The notes under the pieces were generated by a model that did not search any database, was not told the DNA's origin, and saw only the letters and a list, made by a program, of their open reading frames with translations. A DNA stretch of 64,000 nucleotides, from NCBI RefSeq assembly GCF_016863175.1, contig NZ_BOOJ01000008.1, positions 124,001 through 188,000 of the forward strand. The letters are read 5' to 3'. Source of the DNA: Paraplanobispora siamensis (lineage in GTDB: Bacteria; Actinomycetota; Actinomycetes; Streptosporangiales; Streptosporangiaceae). Made by a program: the position numbers and the translations under genes. Positions 27,080 to 35,140 of this stretch are shown here, piece by piece. Numbering within the stretch: the first letter of the stretch is position 1; every line of letters starts with the position of its first letter.

Positions 27080-27475
27080 TCATTCCCCGTCGACCACGCC
27101 GGTGTTCTGGCAGGCGGTCAAGAGCCACCGCCCGTCCTCCTTCGCCATGACGAACAGTGGCGTGCCCACGTCCGTCCCGTCGGGCGACTGATACACCTGG
27201 CGCACTTTGACGGCGGCGACGTCGGGGCGAACGAAGAGCACGTGTTCCACCTCGAACGTGACCGTCGTGCCCTGCATCCCGCCGGGAAGCACCTGGTGGG
27301 TGAAGGCGGAGATCGCATCGCGGCCGAAGAGGCGCTTACCGTGGCCCGTCGTCCAGATCGCGTCGGCCCGGAACAGGGCGACGAATGCGTCGGGAAGCTC
27401 ATGGTTCTGGGCGTGTTCAACCGCGGCGACCACTTGCTTGATCGCTGTGATCTCGGCGGTAGCTGTTGTGCTCAT
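27080..27475 (-). CDS. SgcJ/EcaC-family NTF2-like (SnoaL-fold) protein
   Basis: 131 aa. N-terminal helix ITAIKQVVAAVEHAQNHELP, then FRADAIWTTGHGKRLFGRDA, the recognisable core of the SgcJ/EcaC group, and the closing strands EDGRWLLTACQNT. The fold binds small molecules in a cone-shaped pocket; some members act in polyketide tailoring or stress, but no reaction is assured. ATG at 27475 has no ribosome site, and the promoter at 27483-27513 would start transcription at about the ATG, so the message is probably leaderless. Confidence 0.85.
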   Translation of the reverse strand: MSTTATAEITAIKQVVAAVEHAQNHELPDAFVALFRADAIWTTGHGKRLFGRDAISAFTHQVLPGGMQGTTVTFEVEHVLFVRPDVAAVKVRQVYQSPDGTDVGTPLFVMAKEDGRWLLTACQNTGVVDGE

Positions 27476-27482
27476 GAAGATC

Positions 27483-27513
27483 ACGGTAGAACCTCGATTT
27501 GACTTGAGGTCAA
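27483..27513 (-). promoter_or_regulatory. SoxR/MerR-type promoter with 19-bp spacer
   Basis: On the minus strand: -35 TTGACC (27513-27508), a 19-bp spacer, -10 TACCGT (27488-27483). The spacer region holds CCTCAAGTCAAATCGAGG (27509-27492), which matches 15 of 18 positions of the classic MerR-family palindrome CCTCAAGTTAACTTGAGG. An over-long spacer spanned by such a dyad is the hallmark of promoters twisted open by SoxR/MerR proteins. No merR-type gene is in the window. It drives the NTF2-like gene at 27080. Confidence 0.55.
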
Positions 27514-27706
27514 GATCCCGGGCGAGGCTCACCCACTTGCCCATGTTCCATCCCGCACCCTGTCTGGCGCCGGCTGCGGCGGCGCGTCCGAGGTGTGAGT
27601 GGACAACGTCCTCGCACGGGATTTCCGGGATCGGAAGCCTGCCGGACAGCCCTTTTGATGAGGCGATCGGATGAGGCTTCTGCCGGACCGCTCCGCGGTG
27701 ATATGA

Positions 27707-27940
27707 CGAAAGGCGATTCTGGCGTCGAACCCGGAGATCACCGAACGTGTGAAATGGAATGCCCCCAGCTTCTGTCACGACGGAGTGGACAGAGTGACCT
27801 TCCTGCTCCGATCGGCCGATCGGCTGCAGCTCGTTTTTCACCGCGGCGCCAAAGTCCGGGACGACAGCGCCGAGTCCTCCTTTGAGGATCCCACGGGATT
27901 GATGAAATGGCAGGCGCCCGATAGGGCTGTCGTGTCATTA
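27707..27940 (+). pseudogene. DUF1801 gene, 5' portion interrupted by mobile element
   Basis: Frame reads RKAILASNPEITERVKWNAP then SFCHDGVDRVTF, RVQLVFHRGAK-like DRLQLVFHRGAK and LMKWQAPDRAVVSL, an unmistakable DUF1801 domain. A TGA just upstream (27704) and the lack of a start leave the N-terminus already decayed. At 27938-27940 (TTA, Leu) the gene is broken by an IS630-type insertion at the TA. The continuation is at 30621. DUF1801 proteins are small and of unknown role. Confidence 0.85.
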
Positions 27941-29096
27941 CTGAGGTTGAACTCGTGGTGTCGTAGGGGCTGATGGCTCGTCGTCCGTGCGGTATCACCG
28001 GAGCATGCGATATCCACAAGGAGGCGGGCTGACGCCGAACGGCAGCAGTTCCGCGAGGAGTTACGGCTCAAGGCGGCCGAGCGGTCCGCTCGGGGCGAGG
28101 CGAGCTCGGTCATCGCCAAGGCCCTGCGCGTCAACGTCCGCTCGGTACAACGGTGGCGGCAGAAGTGGGAGCAGGGCGGTCCGCGGCCCCTGCGGTCGCA
28201 GGGGCCGGCATCGCTGCCGAGGCTGAGCCAAAAGCAGTTCGCGCAGCTGGAGGCGGAGCTGGCCAAGGGGCCGACCGCGCACGGCTGGGAGGACCAGCGC
28301 TGGACACTGGCGCGGATCAAGACGGTGATCGGTCGGCGCTTTCACATGGCCTACACGATCCAGGGTGTGCGGAAACTGCTGGCGCGTAACGGCTGGTCCT
28401 GGCAGGTCCCGGCCCGACGGGCCATGGAGCGGGACGACGGGGTGGTGGCCGGGTGGGTCAAGCAGGTGTGGCCCTGCGCGGAAGACTCGCGGCGGCCCGT
28501 GGAGCCTGGCTCGTCTTCGAGGACGAAGCCGGATCCTCCATGACGCCGCACGTGAAGACCCGGTCACAGCGGTCACAGCGCGGCCGGACCCCGGTGGTGC
28601 GGGTCCGCGGCCGCTCCCGAAGACGGATCTCCATCACCGCGCTGACCTGCGACAAACCCGGTCGCCGCTCCAGGCTCATCTACCGGCCCCGCCATGACGA
28701 CGGCCGTCGCGATGGGCGCAAGAGCTTCTCCTGGCGCGACTACCGGGACCTGTTGATCGCAGCACACCAGCAGCTCGGTGGCCCGATCGTTCTCGTCTGG
28801 GACAGCCTCAACGTCCACAAGGCCGCCGACCCGCAAGAGTTCGCCGAGGCCCGGGACTGGCTGACCATCTGCTATCTGCCGCCCTACGCACCCGACCTCA
28901 ACCCAGTCGAGGGGATCTGGTCCCTCCTGTGACGCGGCTGGCTCTGCAACGTCGCCTTCAGTACCCCTGAACACCCCGTCCAGCGCCTACGGCACATCCA
29001 GTACCGCAGCGAACTCATAGACGGCTGCCTCGCCGAGACCGGCCTGGCAATCAGACCTACCTGAGCAACCCGGCCACATCACGAGTTCAACCTCAG
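27941..29096 (+). mobile_element. IS630-family insertion sequence (decayed)
   Basis: 1156 bp with terminal inverted repeats of 21 bp with one mismatch: CTGAGGTTGAACTCGTGGTGT at the left and, read inward, CTGAGGTTGAACTCGTGATGT at the right. TA dinucleotides lie outside both ends, the IS630 target. Size and transposase type agree with the family. The transposase is broken, so the copy is not autonomous. Confidence 0.9.
28005..29064 (+). pseudogene. IS630-family transposase, frameshifted and with an internal stop
   Basis: The start MRYPQGGGLT (frame of 28005) is out of phase with the next segment ERQQFREELRLKAAERSARG, implying a lost base near 28030. That segment runs to the HTH and QRWRQKWEQGG region until about 28490. 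The catalytic part continues in another frame as AARGAWLVFEDEAGSS, with VWDSLNVHK and DLNPVEGIWSLL supplying the DDE residues. The second shift may be programmed, as reported in this family. An in-frame TGA at 28930-28932 then removes the last 44 residues (RGWLCNVAFS to LAIRPT). Confidence 0.88.
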
Positions 29097-29956
29097 TAAT
29101 GCAGGGCGGCCGCGAGTGCCTCGGCCAGGGTCACGGGCGGGCGGCCGATCAGGCGGCGCAAGTCGCCAGAGTCGGTGTACATCTCGCCGCGCTTCATACC
29201 GCGGTCAGCGTCAGCGAGGACCTCCGCCAGCTCGGAGGGTAGGCCCGCGGCGTCCAGTACCTGGGTGAAGTCGGCCACCGGGAGGTCAGCGTAGGTAACC
29301 TGCTTTCCGGCCGCAGCGGAGATCGCGGCGGCGAGCTCAGTCAGGGTGAAGGATCCGTCGCCGCCGAGCTCGTACACGGCGCCGGTGTGGCCTTCAGTGG
29401 TGAGGACGACCGCTGCGGCCTCGGCGTAGTCGGCGCGGGACGCGGCGCTGATCCGCCCCTCGCCTGCGGCGCCGACGACCGCGCCGTTCTGCAGGATCTG
29501 TGGCAGTTGGCTGGTGTAGTTCTCCAAGTACCAGCCGTTGCGCAGCAGCACGCTGGGGATTCCGCGGTCCCGCAGATACGCCTCGGTCTCGCTGTGCGTG
29601 GCACCGATGACGGTGGTGGCCGTGTCCGCGTGCGTCGTGCTCGTGTACGCCACTAGCGACACGCCTGCGGATGCCGCGGCGTCGATCACGCGGCGGTGGT
29701 TGGCGACCCGCTCGCCCACGGGGACCGAGGCCGAGATCAGCAGCAGCCTGTCCGCCCCCGCGAATGCCTCGGCCAGGCCGTCCGTGTCCGCGAAGTCGGC
29801 GCGGCGTACCGTGATGCCTCGGTCGGCCAAATCCTTGATCCCGGCGATGTCCCGGCCGGTCGCGATGATGTCCGCGGCCGGGATCCCACGCCGCAGCAGT
29901 GCCTCGACGGTGAGCCTGCCCAGCTGGCCGGTGGCTCCAGTGACGACGATCGGCAT
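29093..29956 (-). CDS. NmrA/QorB-like NAD(P)H-binding quinone reductase (atypical SDR)
   Basis: 287 aa. Begins MPIVVTGATGQLGRLTVEAL, the glycine-rich cofactor loop of atypical SDRs. ADRLLLISASVPVGERV, AYTSTTHADT and LLRNGWYLENYT are typical of quinone oxidoreductase 2 (QorB)-type proteins. ATG at 29956 was chosen for its GGAAGGA ribosome site 6-12 nt upstream; one at 29965 is possible. The last codons lie in the IS end: insertion turned a TAA into TAC-TGA, adding one Tyr. Divergent from the HxlR gene. Likely reduces quinones or similar electrophiles. Confidence 0.9.
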   Translation of the reverse strand: MPIVVTGATGQLGRLTVEALLRRGIPAADIIATGRDIAGIKDLADRGITVRRADFADTDGLAEAFAGADRLLLISASVPVGERVANHRRVIDAAASAGVSLVAYTSTTHADTATTVIGATHSETEAYLRDRGIPSVLLRNGWYLENYTSQLPQILQNGAVVGAAGEGRISAASRADYAEAAAVVLTTEGHTGAVYELGGDGSFTLTELAAAISAAAGKQVTYADLPVADFTQVLDAAGLPSELAEVLADADRGMKRGEMYTDSGDLRRLIGRPPVTLAEALAAALHY

Positions 29957-30109
29957 GATGGTCATTCCTTCCTTCCGCGCGTGCCTCGCACGCCTGCCGC
30001 GGTCCGTCCGCCGCGGGATGGAACACAGAATGACCTGAACACTCTCTGTTGGGGAGTAGCCACTTCTTGGTACGGTACTTACCGCAGCGAAAGCATTGAG
30101 GTGAGCCGT

Positions 30110-30514
30110 ATGGCTGCTGTCGAGAATGCGACCGGGCCCATGCCGTCATTCGATCCGTACGAGCGCGGCTGCCCGTCGCGGGACCTGCTCGACCAGATCG
30201 GCAGCAAGTGGGCGGTCCTCGTGCTGGGCGAACTCGGCCGGAACGGGACCTCCCGGTTCGGTCATCTCCGGCAGGCGCTGGCGGGCGTGAGCGAGAAGAT
30301 GCTCACCCAGACGCTGCGCACCCTCGAACGCGACGGGCTGGTCAGCCGGACCGTCTACCCAGAGGTGCCGCCGCACGTGGAGTATGAGCTGACCGCGCTC
30401 GGCCAGACGCTACGGGAACCGCTGAAGGCGCTCACGGAGTGGTCCGTGCTGCACATCGAAGAAGTCATCACCGCCCGCGAAGAGTACGACGACCGCACTG
30501 AGCGCACCAGGTAA
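30110..30514 (+). CDS. HxlR-family transcriptional regulator
   Basis: 134 aa. The motif YERGCPSRDLLDQIGSKWAV is the HxlR start, its single Cys being the conserved redox-sensing position in YodB/QorR-type members. The winged helix FGHLRQALAGVSEKMLTQTL, the wing DGLVSRTVYPEVPPHVEYEL and the C-terminal dimer helix follow. ATG at 30110 with GAGGTGAG 7 nt upstream. Divergent from the quinone-reductase-like gene across 153 nt, the arrangement of QorR/QorB-like pairs in which the regulator represses both genes until its Cys is modified. Confidence 0.9.
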   Translation: MAAVENATGPMPSFDPYERGCPSRDLLDQIGSKWAVLVLGELGRNGTSRFGHLRQALAGVSEKMLTQTLRTLERDGLVSRTVYPEVPPHVEYELTALGQTLREPLKALTEWSVLHIEEVITAREEYDDRTERTR

Positions 30515-30536
30515 TCAGCGGCGGCCAGCGGTCTGG

Positions 30537-30618
30537 TCATAGACGGCCGCCTCGCCGAGACCGGCCCGACAATCAGACCCGCCTAAGCCACCCGGCGACA
30601 TCACGAGTTCAACCACAG
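30537..30618 (+). mobile_element. Solo right end of an IS630 relative
   Basis: 82 bp matching positions 29015-29096 of the complete copy without gaps and with nine substitutions, same orientation. It includes the transposase 3' codons and the terminal repeat ACATCACGAGTTCAACCACAG, followed by TA. It begins 23 bp after the HxlR stop. Remnant of a second, diverged copy now serving as the right boundary of the composite. Confidence 0.85.
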
Positions 30619-30620
30619 TA

Positions 30621-30692
30621 ACGAGCCTGGATGACGTCGAGTCCGAACAGGCGGCGGTGGTTTCCCTGGCGAACCGATGGGTTCTGACGTAG
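30621..30692 (+). pseudogene. DUF1801 gene, 3' portion after the mobile element
   Basis: Reads TSLDDVESEQAAVVSLANRW and VLT then TAG, in phase with the 5' part once the element and one TA are removed. It matches the usual DUF1801 C-terminal helix ending in an NRW motif. Seen directly; the reconstruction follows from IS630 target-site behaviour. Confidence 0.82.
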
Positions 30693-30812
30693 ACGAGCGG
30701 TGGCGGCCGGTGGCGCGCGAAGCGCCGTGTCCGGGCGTCGAGAAGGGCAAGCCGGAGCGCCACGAGGGCGGGGCGTGTCCCGGAGCCGGATCCGAAAAAC
30801 CGGCAGACAGAA

Positions 30813-30849
30813 GGAGAGCCCGGCGACCGTGGAAGTCGCCGGGCTCTCC
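30813..30849 (-). terminator. Terminator of the coiled-coil gene
   Basis: Perfect 15-bp stem GGAGAGCCCGGCGAC / GTCGCCGGGCTCTCC with a 7-nt loop, 40 nt past the stop of the minus-strand gene at 30889. On that strand a T-containing tail (TTCTGTC, then TTTTT 15 nt on) follows. The rest of 30693-30888 shows nothing else. Confidence 0.75.
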
Positions 30850-30888
30850 TGTAGCCGTCGTCAGAGCCCCGACGCGGGGGCGGGGAGA

Positions 30889-32181
30889 TTACTCCTGCCA
30901 CCACTCCGCGTCGTCGTCGGCCTTCTCCGCCTTGGCGGGAGCGGGAGCGGGAGCCGGGGCGGGCTTGTCGTTGCCGTTGGCGGCGGCGATGGCCGGCTTC
31001 GGCGGGGCCGCGGTGACCGCGGGCTCCGGCTCGGTGGCCGGGAGCGGGGCGCCGCCGAGCAGCTGGCGCAGCTGCGCGAGGTGGCTGGTGATGCTGTCGC
31101 GCTGACGGGTCAGCTCGTCGACCTGGCGCTGGGCCACGGAGCGGCTCCGCTCAGCCTCGGCCTTGGCCTCGGAGACGATCGACTCGGCGCTCGTCTTGGC
31201 CTCGGAGACGATCTGGTCGGCGTTCTTGCGGGCGTTGGCCAGCAACTGCTTGGCGTGGGTGTCGGCCTCGCGGCGGGTCTGCTCGGCCTGCTGGGTGGCC
31301 TTGGTGGCCCGCTGCTCGGCGGTGGCCGCACGCTGCTCGGCCTCGGCGACCAGCTTCTGGGTGGCGGCCTGCGCGGTGGCGTGGCGCTCGGCCTCCTGGC
31401 GCTCGGCCTCCTCGCGGCGGGCGGCGAGCTGGATCTCGAACTCGGCCTCGTCCTGGGCCCGCTTGGCCTCGGACTCCTCCAGGACGCGCTGGGCCTGGGC
31501 CCGCATCTCGTCGGCCTGACGCTTGGCGGTGGTGAGGACCTCGTCGCGCTCGCGCTTGGTGGAGGCGCGCAGCTGGGCGACCTCGCGCTCGGTGGTGGTG
31601 CGCAGCTTGGCGATCTCGCGCTCGGCGTCGGCGCGCTTCTCGGCGACCTCGTGGTCGGCGGTGGCCCGCAGCTTGGCGACCTCGCGCTCGGTGGTCGAGG
31701 TGAGCTCGTCGGCCTCGCGGCGGGCGGTCGAGCGGATCTCCTCGGCCTCGCGCTCGGCGGTGCTGCGCATGTCGTCGGCCTCGCGGGTGGCGAGGGCCCG
31801 CTTCTCGGCCGCCTCGTTCTCGGCGGCGGCGCGCAGGTCGGCGGCCTCCACCTTGGCGGCGGCCTTGATCTCGTTGGCCTCGGAACGGGCGGCCTGGACG
31901 AGCTCGGTGGCCTGCTCCTCGGCGAGGCGGAGCAGCTGCTCGATGCGGGCGCCGAGACCGGAGTAGGTCGGGCGCTCCTGCTCCTGCAGCTGGCGCTGGG
32001 AGTCGGAAAGATCCCGCTGCAGGCCGGTGACCTGCTCGCGAGCCTGACGGAGCTCCGCGTCGAGCTGCTTGAGATGATCGTGAACCTGGTGCCGGTCATA
32101 GCCGCGAAGCACCACGTCGAATTCCCGAGCGGGGGCGTCCTCAAAGAAGTTGTTGAGCTGGGCGTCGATGTCGGACTGCAT
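30889..32181 (-). CDS. FilP/DivIVA-like coiled-coil cytoskeletal protein
   Basis: 430 aa. A short DivIVA-type N-terminal domain (REFDVVLRGYDRHQVHDHLK, about 20-39) precedes about 330 residues of continuous coiled coil rich in Glu/Ala/Arg with repeating segments such as TEREVAKLRATADHEVAEKR. The C-terminus is disordered, Pro/Ala-rich, with AEWWQE at the end. In Streptomyces the proteins encoded next to the methylmalonyl-CoA epimerase gene are FilP and Scy, which form a filament network at the hyphal tip; position and architecture match that group. ATG at 32181 fits the domain start better than the in-frame one at 32268. Confidence 0.85.
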   Translation of the reverse strand: MQSDIDAQLNNFFEDAPAREFDVVLRGYDRHQVHDHLKQLDAELRQAREQVTGLQRDLSDSQRQLQEQERPTYSGLGARIEQLLRLAEEQATELVQAARSEANEIKAAAKVEAADLRAAAENEAAEKRALATREADDMRSTAEREAEEIRSTARREADELTSTTEREVAKLRATADHEVAEKRADAEREIAKLRTTTEREVAQLRASTKRERDEVLTTAKRQADEMRAQAQRVLEESEAKRAQDEAEFEIQLAARREEAERQEAERHATAQAATQKLVAEAEQRAATAEQRATKATQQAEQTRREADTHAKQLLANARKNADQIVSEAKTSAESIVSEAKAEAERSRSVAQRQVDELTRQRDSITSHLAQLRQLLGGAPLPATEPEPAVTAAPPKPAIAAANGNDKPAPAPAPAPAKAEKADDDAEWWQE

Positions 32182-32370
32182 GGAGGCTCGATCCTGGGTT
32201 GGCGAGACGGCTACACGGGCCGGACGAGGGTTGTCGGTATCCAGGCGGGAGCCGCGACGAGGATCCACGTCCGGTGATAGGCCAGCGTACTCCGCTGTTG
32301 CCTCCTTGGCGGCCCCCTCCGACTATGTGCGTGACTTGTTACGCATGAACCTTTCTTGTATTTGACACGT

Positions 32371-32799
32371 CTAAGCCCGCCTTTCCGGGGCCTGGACGAG
32401 CTCGGTGAGCATCCCGCCCACGTCCTTGGGATGCAGGAAGGCGATGGAGGAGCCCATCGAGCCGTGGCGCGGCTTCTCGTCCAGGAGGCGGATCCCCCTG
32501 CCGCCGATCTCCTGCAGGGCCTGGGTGACGTCCGGCACGCCGAAGGCCACGTGGTGCACGCCCTCGCCGCGCTTGGCGAGGAACTTCCCGACGGGCGTGT
32601 CGGGGCCCAGCGGTTCCAGCAGCTGGATGTAGGACCCGCCGCCCTCGCCGTCGGCGATGTGCAGCATGGCCTCCTTGACCCCCTGCTCCTCGTTGACCTC
32701 GCGGGCGACCACGGTCAGCTCGAAGGTCCGCTCGAAGAAAGCGATCTTCTCTTCGAGGTCGTGACACGCGATTCCCACATGGTCGATGCGCATGAACAT
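32371..32799 (-). CDS. mce: Methylmalonyl-CoA epimerase
   Basis: 142 aa, vicinal-oxygen-chelate fold. Converts (2S)- to (2R)-methylmalonyl-CoA. Metal ligands are in IDHVGIACHDLE (His), YIQLLEPLG (Gln), GVHHVAFGVPD (His) and GMLTELVQ (Glu). ATG at 32799 is preceded by GGAGG at 8 nt. Divergent from the thiolase gene. Belongs with meaB and the mutase of this window in propionyl/branched acyl-CoA handling. Confidence 0.93.
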   Translation of the reverse strand: MFMRIDHVGIACHDLEEKIAFFERTFELTVVAREVNEEQGVKEAMLHIADGEGGGSYIQLLEPLGPDTPVGKFLAKRGEGVHHVAFGVPDVTQALQEIGGRGIRLLDEKPRHGSMGSSIAFLHPKDVGGMLTELVQAPERRA

Positions 32800-32882
32800 A
32801 GGGCCAACCTCCATGGCGGACGCTCAGGTACTCATGGGTATGGTGGCAAAGTCATCCCACTTCCTGCCAGGGAGGCCCCTCC

Positions 32883-34067
32883 ATGTCTGGTTCCGTCATC
32901 GTCGCCGGAGCTCGCACCCCCATCGGCCGGCTTCTCGGCTCGTTGTCCAGTCTGACGGCCGCCGACCTCGGCGGCATCGCCATCAAGGCGGCGCTGGAGC
33001 GCGCGGGCGTCGCCCCCGAGGCCGTGCAGTACGTGATCATGGGGCAGGTGCTCCAGGCCGGAGCGGGTCAGATCCCCTCGCGGCAGGCGGCGGTCAAGGC
33101 CGGCATCCCGATGACCGTGCCGTCGCTGACGATCAACAAGGTCTGCCTGTCGGGCCTGGACGCGATCGCTCTCGCCGACCAGCTCATCCGGGCCGGTGAG
33201 TTCGACATCGTCGTCGCGGGCGGCATGGAGTCCATGTCGAACGCCCCGCACCTGCTGCCCGGCCTGCGCACCGGCGTGAAGTACGGCAGCGCGGGCATCG
33301 TCGACTCGATGGCCCACGACGGCCTCACCGACGCCTACGACCAGGTGTCCATGGGCGAGTCCACCGAGCGGCACAACGCTCGCCTGGGCTGGAGCCGCGA
33401 GGAGCAGGACGAGTTCTCCGCCCGCTCCCACCAGCTCGCCGCCGCGGCGATCAAGAACGGCATCCTCGACGAGATCGTCCCGGTCCCGATCCCGCAGCGC
33501 AAGGGCGACCCTGTGGTCGTCTCCGCCGACGAGGGGGTGCGGGCCGACACCACCGCCGAGGCCCTGAGCCGGCTGCGCCCCGCCTTCAGCAAGGAGGGCA
33601 CCATCACCGCCGGCTCCGCCTCCCAGATCTCCGACGGCGCCTGCGCGGTGGTCGTGATGTCCAAGGCCAAGGCCGAGGAGCTGGGCCTGGAGTGGCTGGC
33701 CGAGATCGGCGCCCACGGCAACGTGGCCGGGCCCGACAACTCGCTGCAGTCCCAGCCGGCCAACGCCATCAAGCACGCCCTGGGCAAGCAGGGGCTCTCG
33801 GTCGACGACCTCGACCTGCTGGAGATCAACGAGGCGTTCGCCCAGGTCGTCCTGCAGTCGGCCAAGGACCTAGGCGTCTCCCTCGACAAGGTCAACGTCA
33901 ACGGCGGCGGCATCGCCGTCGGCCACCCGATCGGCGCCTCCGGCGCCCGCATCGTGCTCGCCCTGGCCTACGAGCTCAAGCGCCGCGGCGGCGGGACCGG
34001 CGCGGCCGGTCTGTGCGGGGGCGGCGGCCAGGGCGACGCGCTGATCATCCGCGTCCCCTCGGCGTGA
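32883..34067 (+). CDS. Acetyl-CoA C-acetyltransferase (thiolase)
   Basis: 394 aa. Acyl-accepting Cys88 in [10 protein letters not shown], the His of [16 protein letters not shown], and the second catalytic Cys in [11 protein letters not shown]. Condenses two acetyl-CoA or cleaves acetoacetyl-CoA. Substrate-loop motifs [13 protein letters not shown] and NEAFAQV are standard. ATG with GGGAGG upstream. Followed by a strong palindromic terminator and then meaB. Confidence 0.95.
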   Translation: MSGSVIVAGARTPIGRLLGSLSSLTAADLGGIAIKAALERAGVAPEAVQYVIMGQVLQAGAGQIPSRQAAVKAGIPMTVPSLTINKVCLSGLDAIALADQLIRAGEFDIVVAGGMESMSNAPHLLPGLRTGVKYGSAGIVDSMAHDGLTDAYDQVSMGESTERHNARLGWSREEQDEFSARSHQLAAAAIKNGILDEIVPVPIPQRKGDPVVVSADEGVRADTTAEALSRLRPAFSKEGTITAGSASQISDGACAVVVMSKAKAEELGLEWLAEIGAHGNVAGPDNSLQSQPANAIKHALGKQGLSVDDLDLLEINEAFAQVVLQSAKDLGVSLDKVNVNGGGIAVGHPIGASGARIVLALAYELKRRGGGTGAAGLCGGGGQGDALIIRVPSA

Positions 34068-34083
34068 CCTTCCTGAGCCCGCC

Positions 34084-34115
34084 CGGCCCCGCCCGCCGTA
34101 CGGCGGGCGGGGCCG
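34084..34115. terminator. Palindromic terminator between thiolase and meaB
   Basis: Perfect 32-bp palindrome (arms CGGCCCCGCCCGCCGT and its complement), 17 nt after the thiolase stop. Very G/C-rich, no T-run. It probably acts as a terminator or a partial block before meaB, 43 nt further on. Confidence 0.6.
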
Positions 34116-34158
34116 CGGGCCGTGATCGGGAGGTCGTGATCGAGAGGATGGGAGCGGC

Positions 34159-35097
34159 ATGGATCTGGACGCCCTGATCGCCGGGGCACGCGAGGGGCGG
34201 CCGCGGGCGGTGGCCCGGTTGATCTCCATGGTGGAGAACGGCTCGCCGCGGTTGCGGGAGATCACCGCGGCGCTCTGCGCCGACCGCCCGAACCGGGCCA
34301 GGATCATCGGGCTCACCGGCTCGCCGGGCGTGGGCAAGTCCACCTCGACCGGCGTGCTGGTCCAGGCCTTCCGCAAGCGCGGCTTGCGGGTCGGCGTGCT
34401 CGCGGTGGACCCGTCCTCGCCGTTCACCGGCGGGGCGCTGCTGGGCGACCGGGTGCGCATGCAGGACCACGCCACCGACCCGGAGGTCTTCATCCGGTCG
34501 ATGGCCAGCCGTGGTCACCTGGGCGGCCTGTCGTGGGCCACGCCGCAGGCGCTGCGCGTGCTGGAGGCCGCCGGGTGCGAGGTCATCCTCGTGGAGACCG
34601 TGGGGGTCGGCCAGGCGGAGGTGGAGATCGCCTCCATGGCCGACAGCACCATCGTGCTGCTGGCTCCGGGCATGGGCGACGGCGTCCAGGCGGCCAAGGC
34701 GGGCATCCTGGAGATCGCCGACGTGTTCGTGGTGAACAAGGCCGACCGCGACGGCGCCCAGGCCGCGATCCGCGAGCTCCGCAACATGATCGCCCTGGTC
34801 GAGAGGGACTGGAAGCCGCCGATCGTGCCGACGGTGGCCTACCGGGGCGAGGGCGGCGAGGACGTGGTCGAGGCCCTGGACGAGCATCTGGCCCATCTGC
34901 AGGAGTCGGGCGAGCTGGAGCGGCGCAGGCAGGCCAGGGCCCGGGACGAGATCGAGGCCATCGCCCTGGCGGCGCTGCGTTCCCGCTTCGCCGACCTCCA
35001 CGGCGACCAGCGCCTGGACGCGCTCGCGACGCGCGTGCGGGAGTCCGGCCTGGACCCGTACACGGCGGCCGACGAACTGCTGGCCGCCCTCGGCTGA
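34159..35097 (+). CDS. meaB: MeaB, GTPase chaperone of B12-dependent acyl-CoA mutases
   Basis: 312 aa. G1/Walker A GSPGVGKS at 54-61, LAVDPSSPFTGGALLGDRVR (the base II region), VETVGVGQAEVEI as G3, and NKADRDGA as G4. The C-terminal dimerisation arm is rich in Arg/Glu. MeaB protects methylmalonyl-CoA and isobutyryl-CoA mutases from inactivation and gates adenosylcobalamin loading. Partners here are the mutase at 38168 and the adenosyltransferase at 3792. Confidence 0.96.
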   Translation: MDLDALIAGAREGRPRAVARLISMVENGSPRLREITAALCADRPNRARIIGLTGSPGVGKSTSTGVLVQAFRKRGLRVGVLAVDPSSPFTGGALLGDRVRMQDHATDPEVFIRSMASRGHLGGLSWATPQALRVLEAAGCEVILVETVGVGQAEVEIASMADSTIVLLAPGMGDGVQAAKAGILEIADVFVVNKADRDGAQAAIRELRNMIALVERDWKPPIVPTVAYRGEGGEDVVEALDEHLAHLQESGELERRRQARARDEIEAIALAALRSRFADLHGDQRLDALATRVRESGLDPYTAADELLAALG

Positions 35098-35129
35098 CCG
35101 GTCCCGGATCCCGCGGGATCCGGGACCGG
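35098..35129. terminator. Bidirectional terminator between meaB and DUF4230 gene
   Basis: Perfect 32-bp palindrome (CCGGTCCCGGATCCCG and its complement) directly after the meaB stop, between convergent genes. It ends 12 nt before the stop of the opposing gene, so it can serve both transcripts. Confidence 0.7.
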
Positions 35130-35140
35130 GACCGGAGGGC

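Larger units (their letters stand above)
27941..30618. mobile_element. IS630-type composite element carrying a redox gene and HxlR regulator
   Basis: 2678-bp unit flanked by TA (27939-27940 and 30619-30620). The left terminus is CTGAGGTTGAACTCGTGG. The right terminus reads inward as CTGTGGTTGAACTCGTGA. Removing the unit and one TA rejoins the DUF1801 frame exactly (…VVSL|TSLDDV…). Contents: a decayed IS630 copy (27941-29096), a quinone-reductase-like gene, an HxlR regulator, and an 82-bp solo right end (30537-30618). IS630-family elements duplicate TA on insertion. That the whole unit moved as one is inferred; stepwise assembly is possible. Confidence 0.7.

Noticed and set aside
27476-27706. 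Possible intact start of the DUF1801 gene
   Set aside because: A TGA at 27704 and no matching N-terminal sequence in any frame; the gene was already damaged upstream.
30900-32181. Long Ser/Pro/Arg frames inside the FilP-like gene, antisense or shifted
   Set aside because: Products of the repetitive coiled-coil DNA; only the Glu/Ala/Arg frame has a DivIVA domain and a sensible end.
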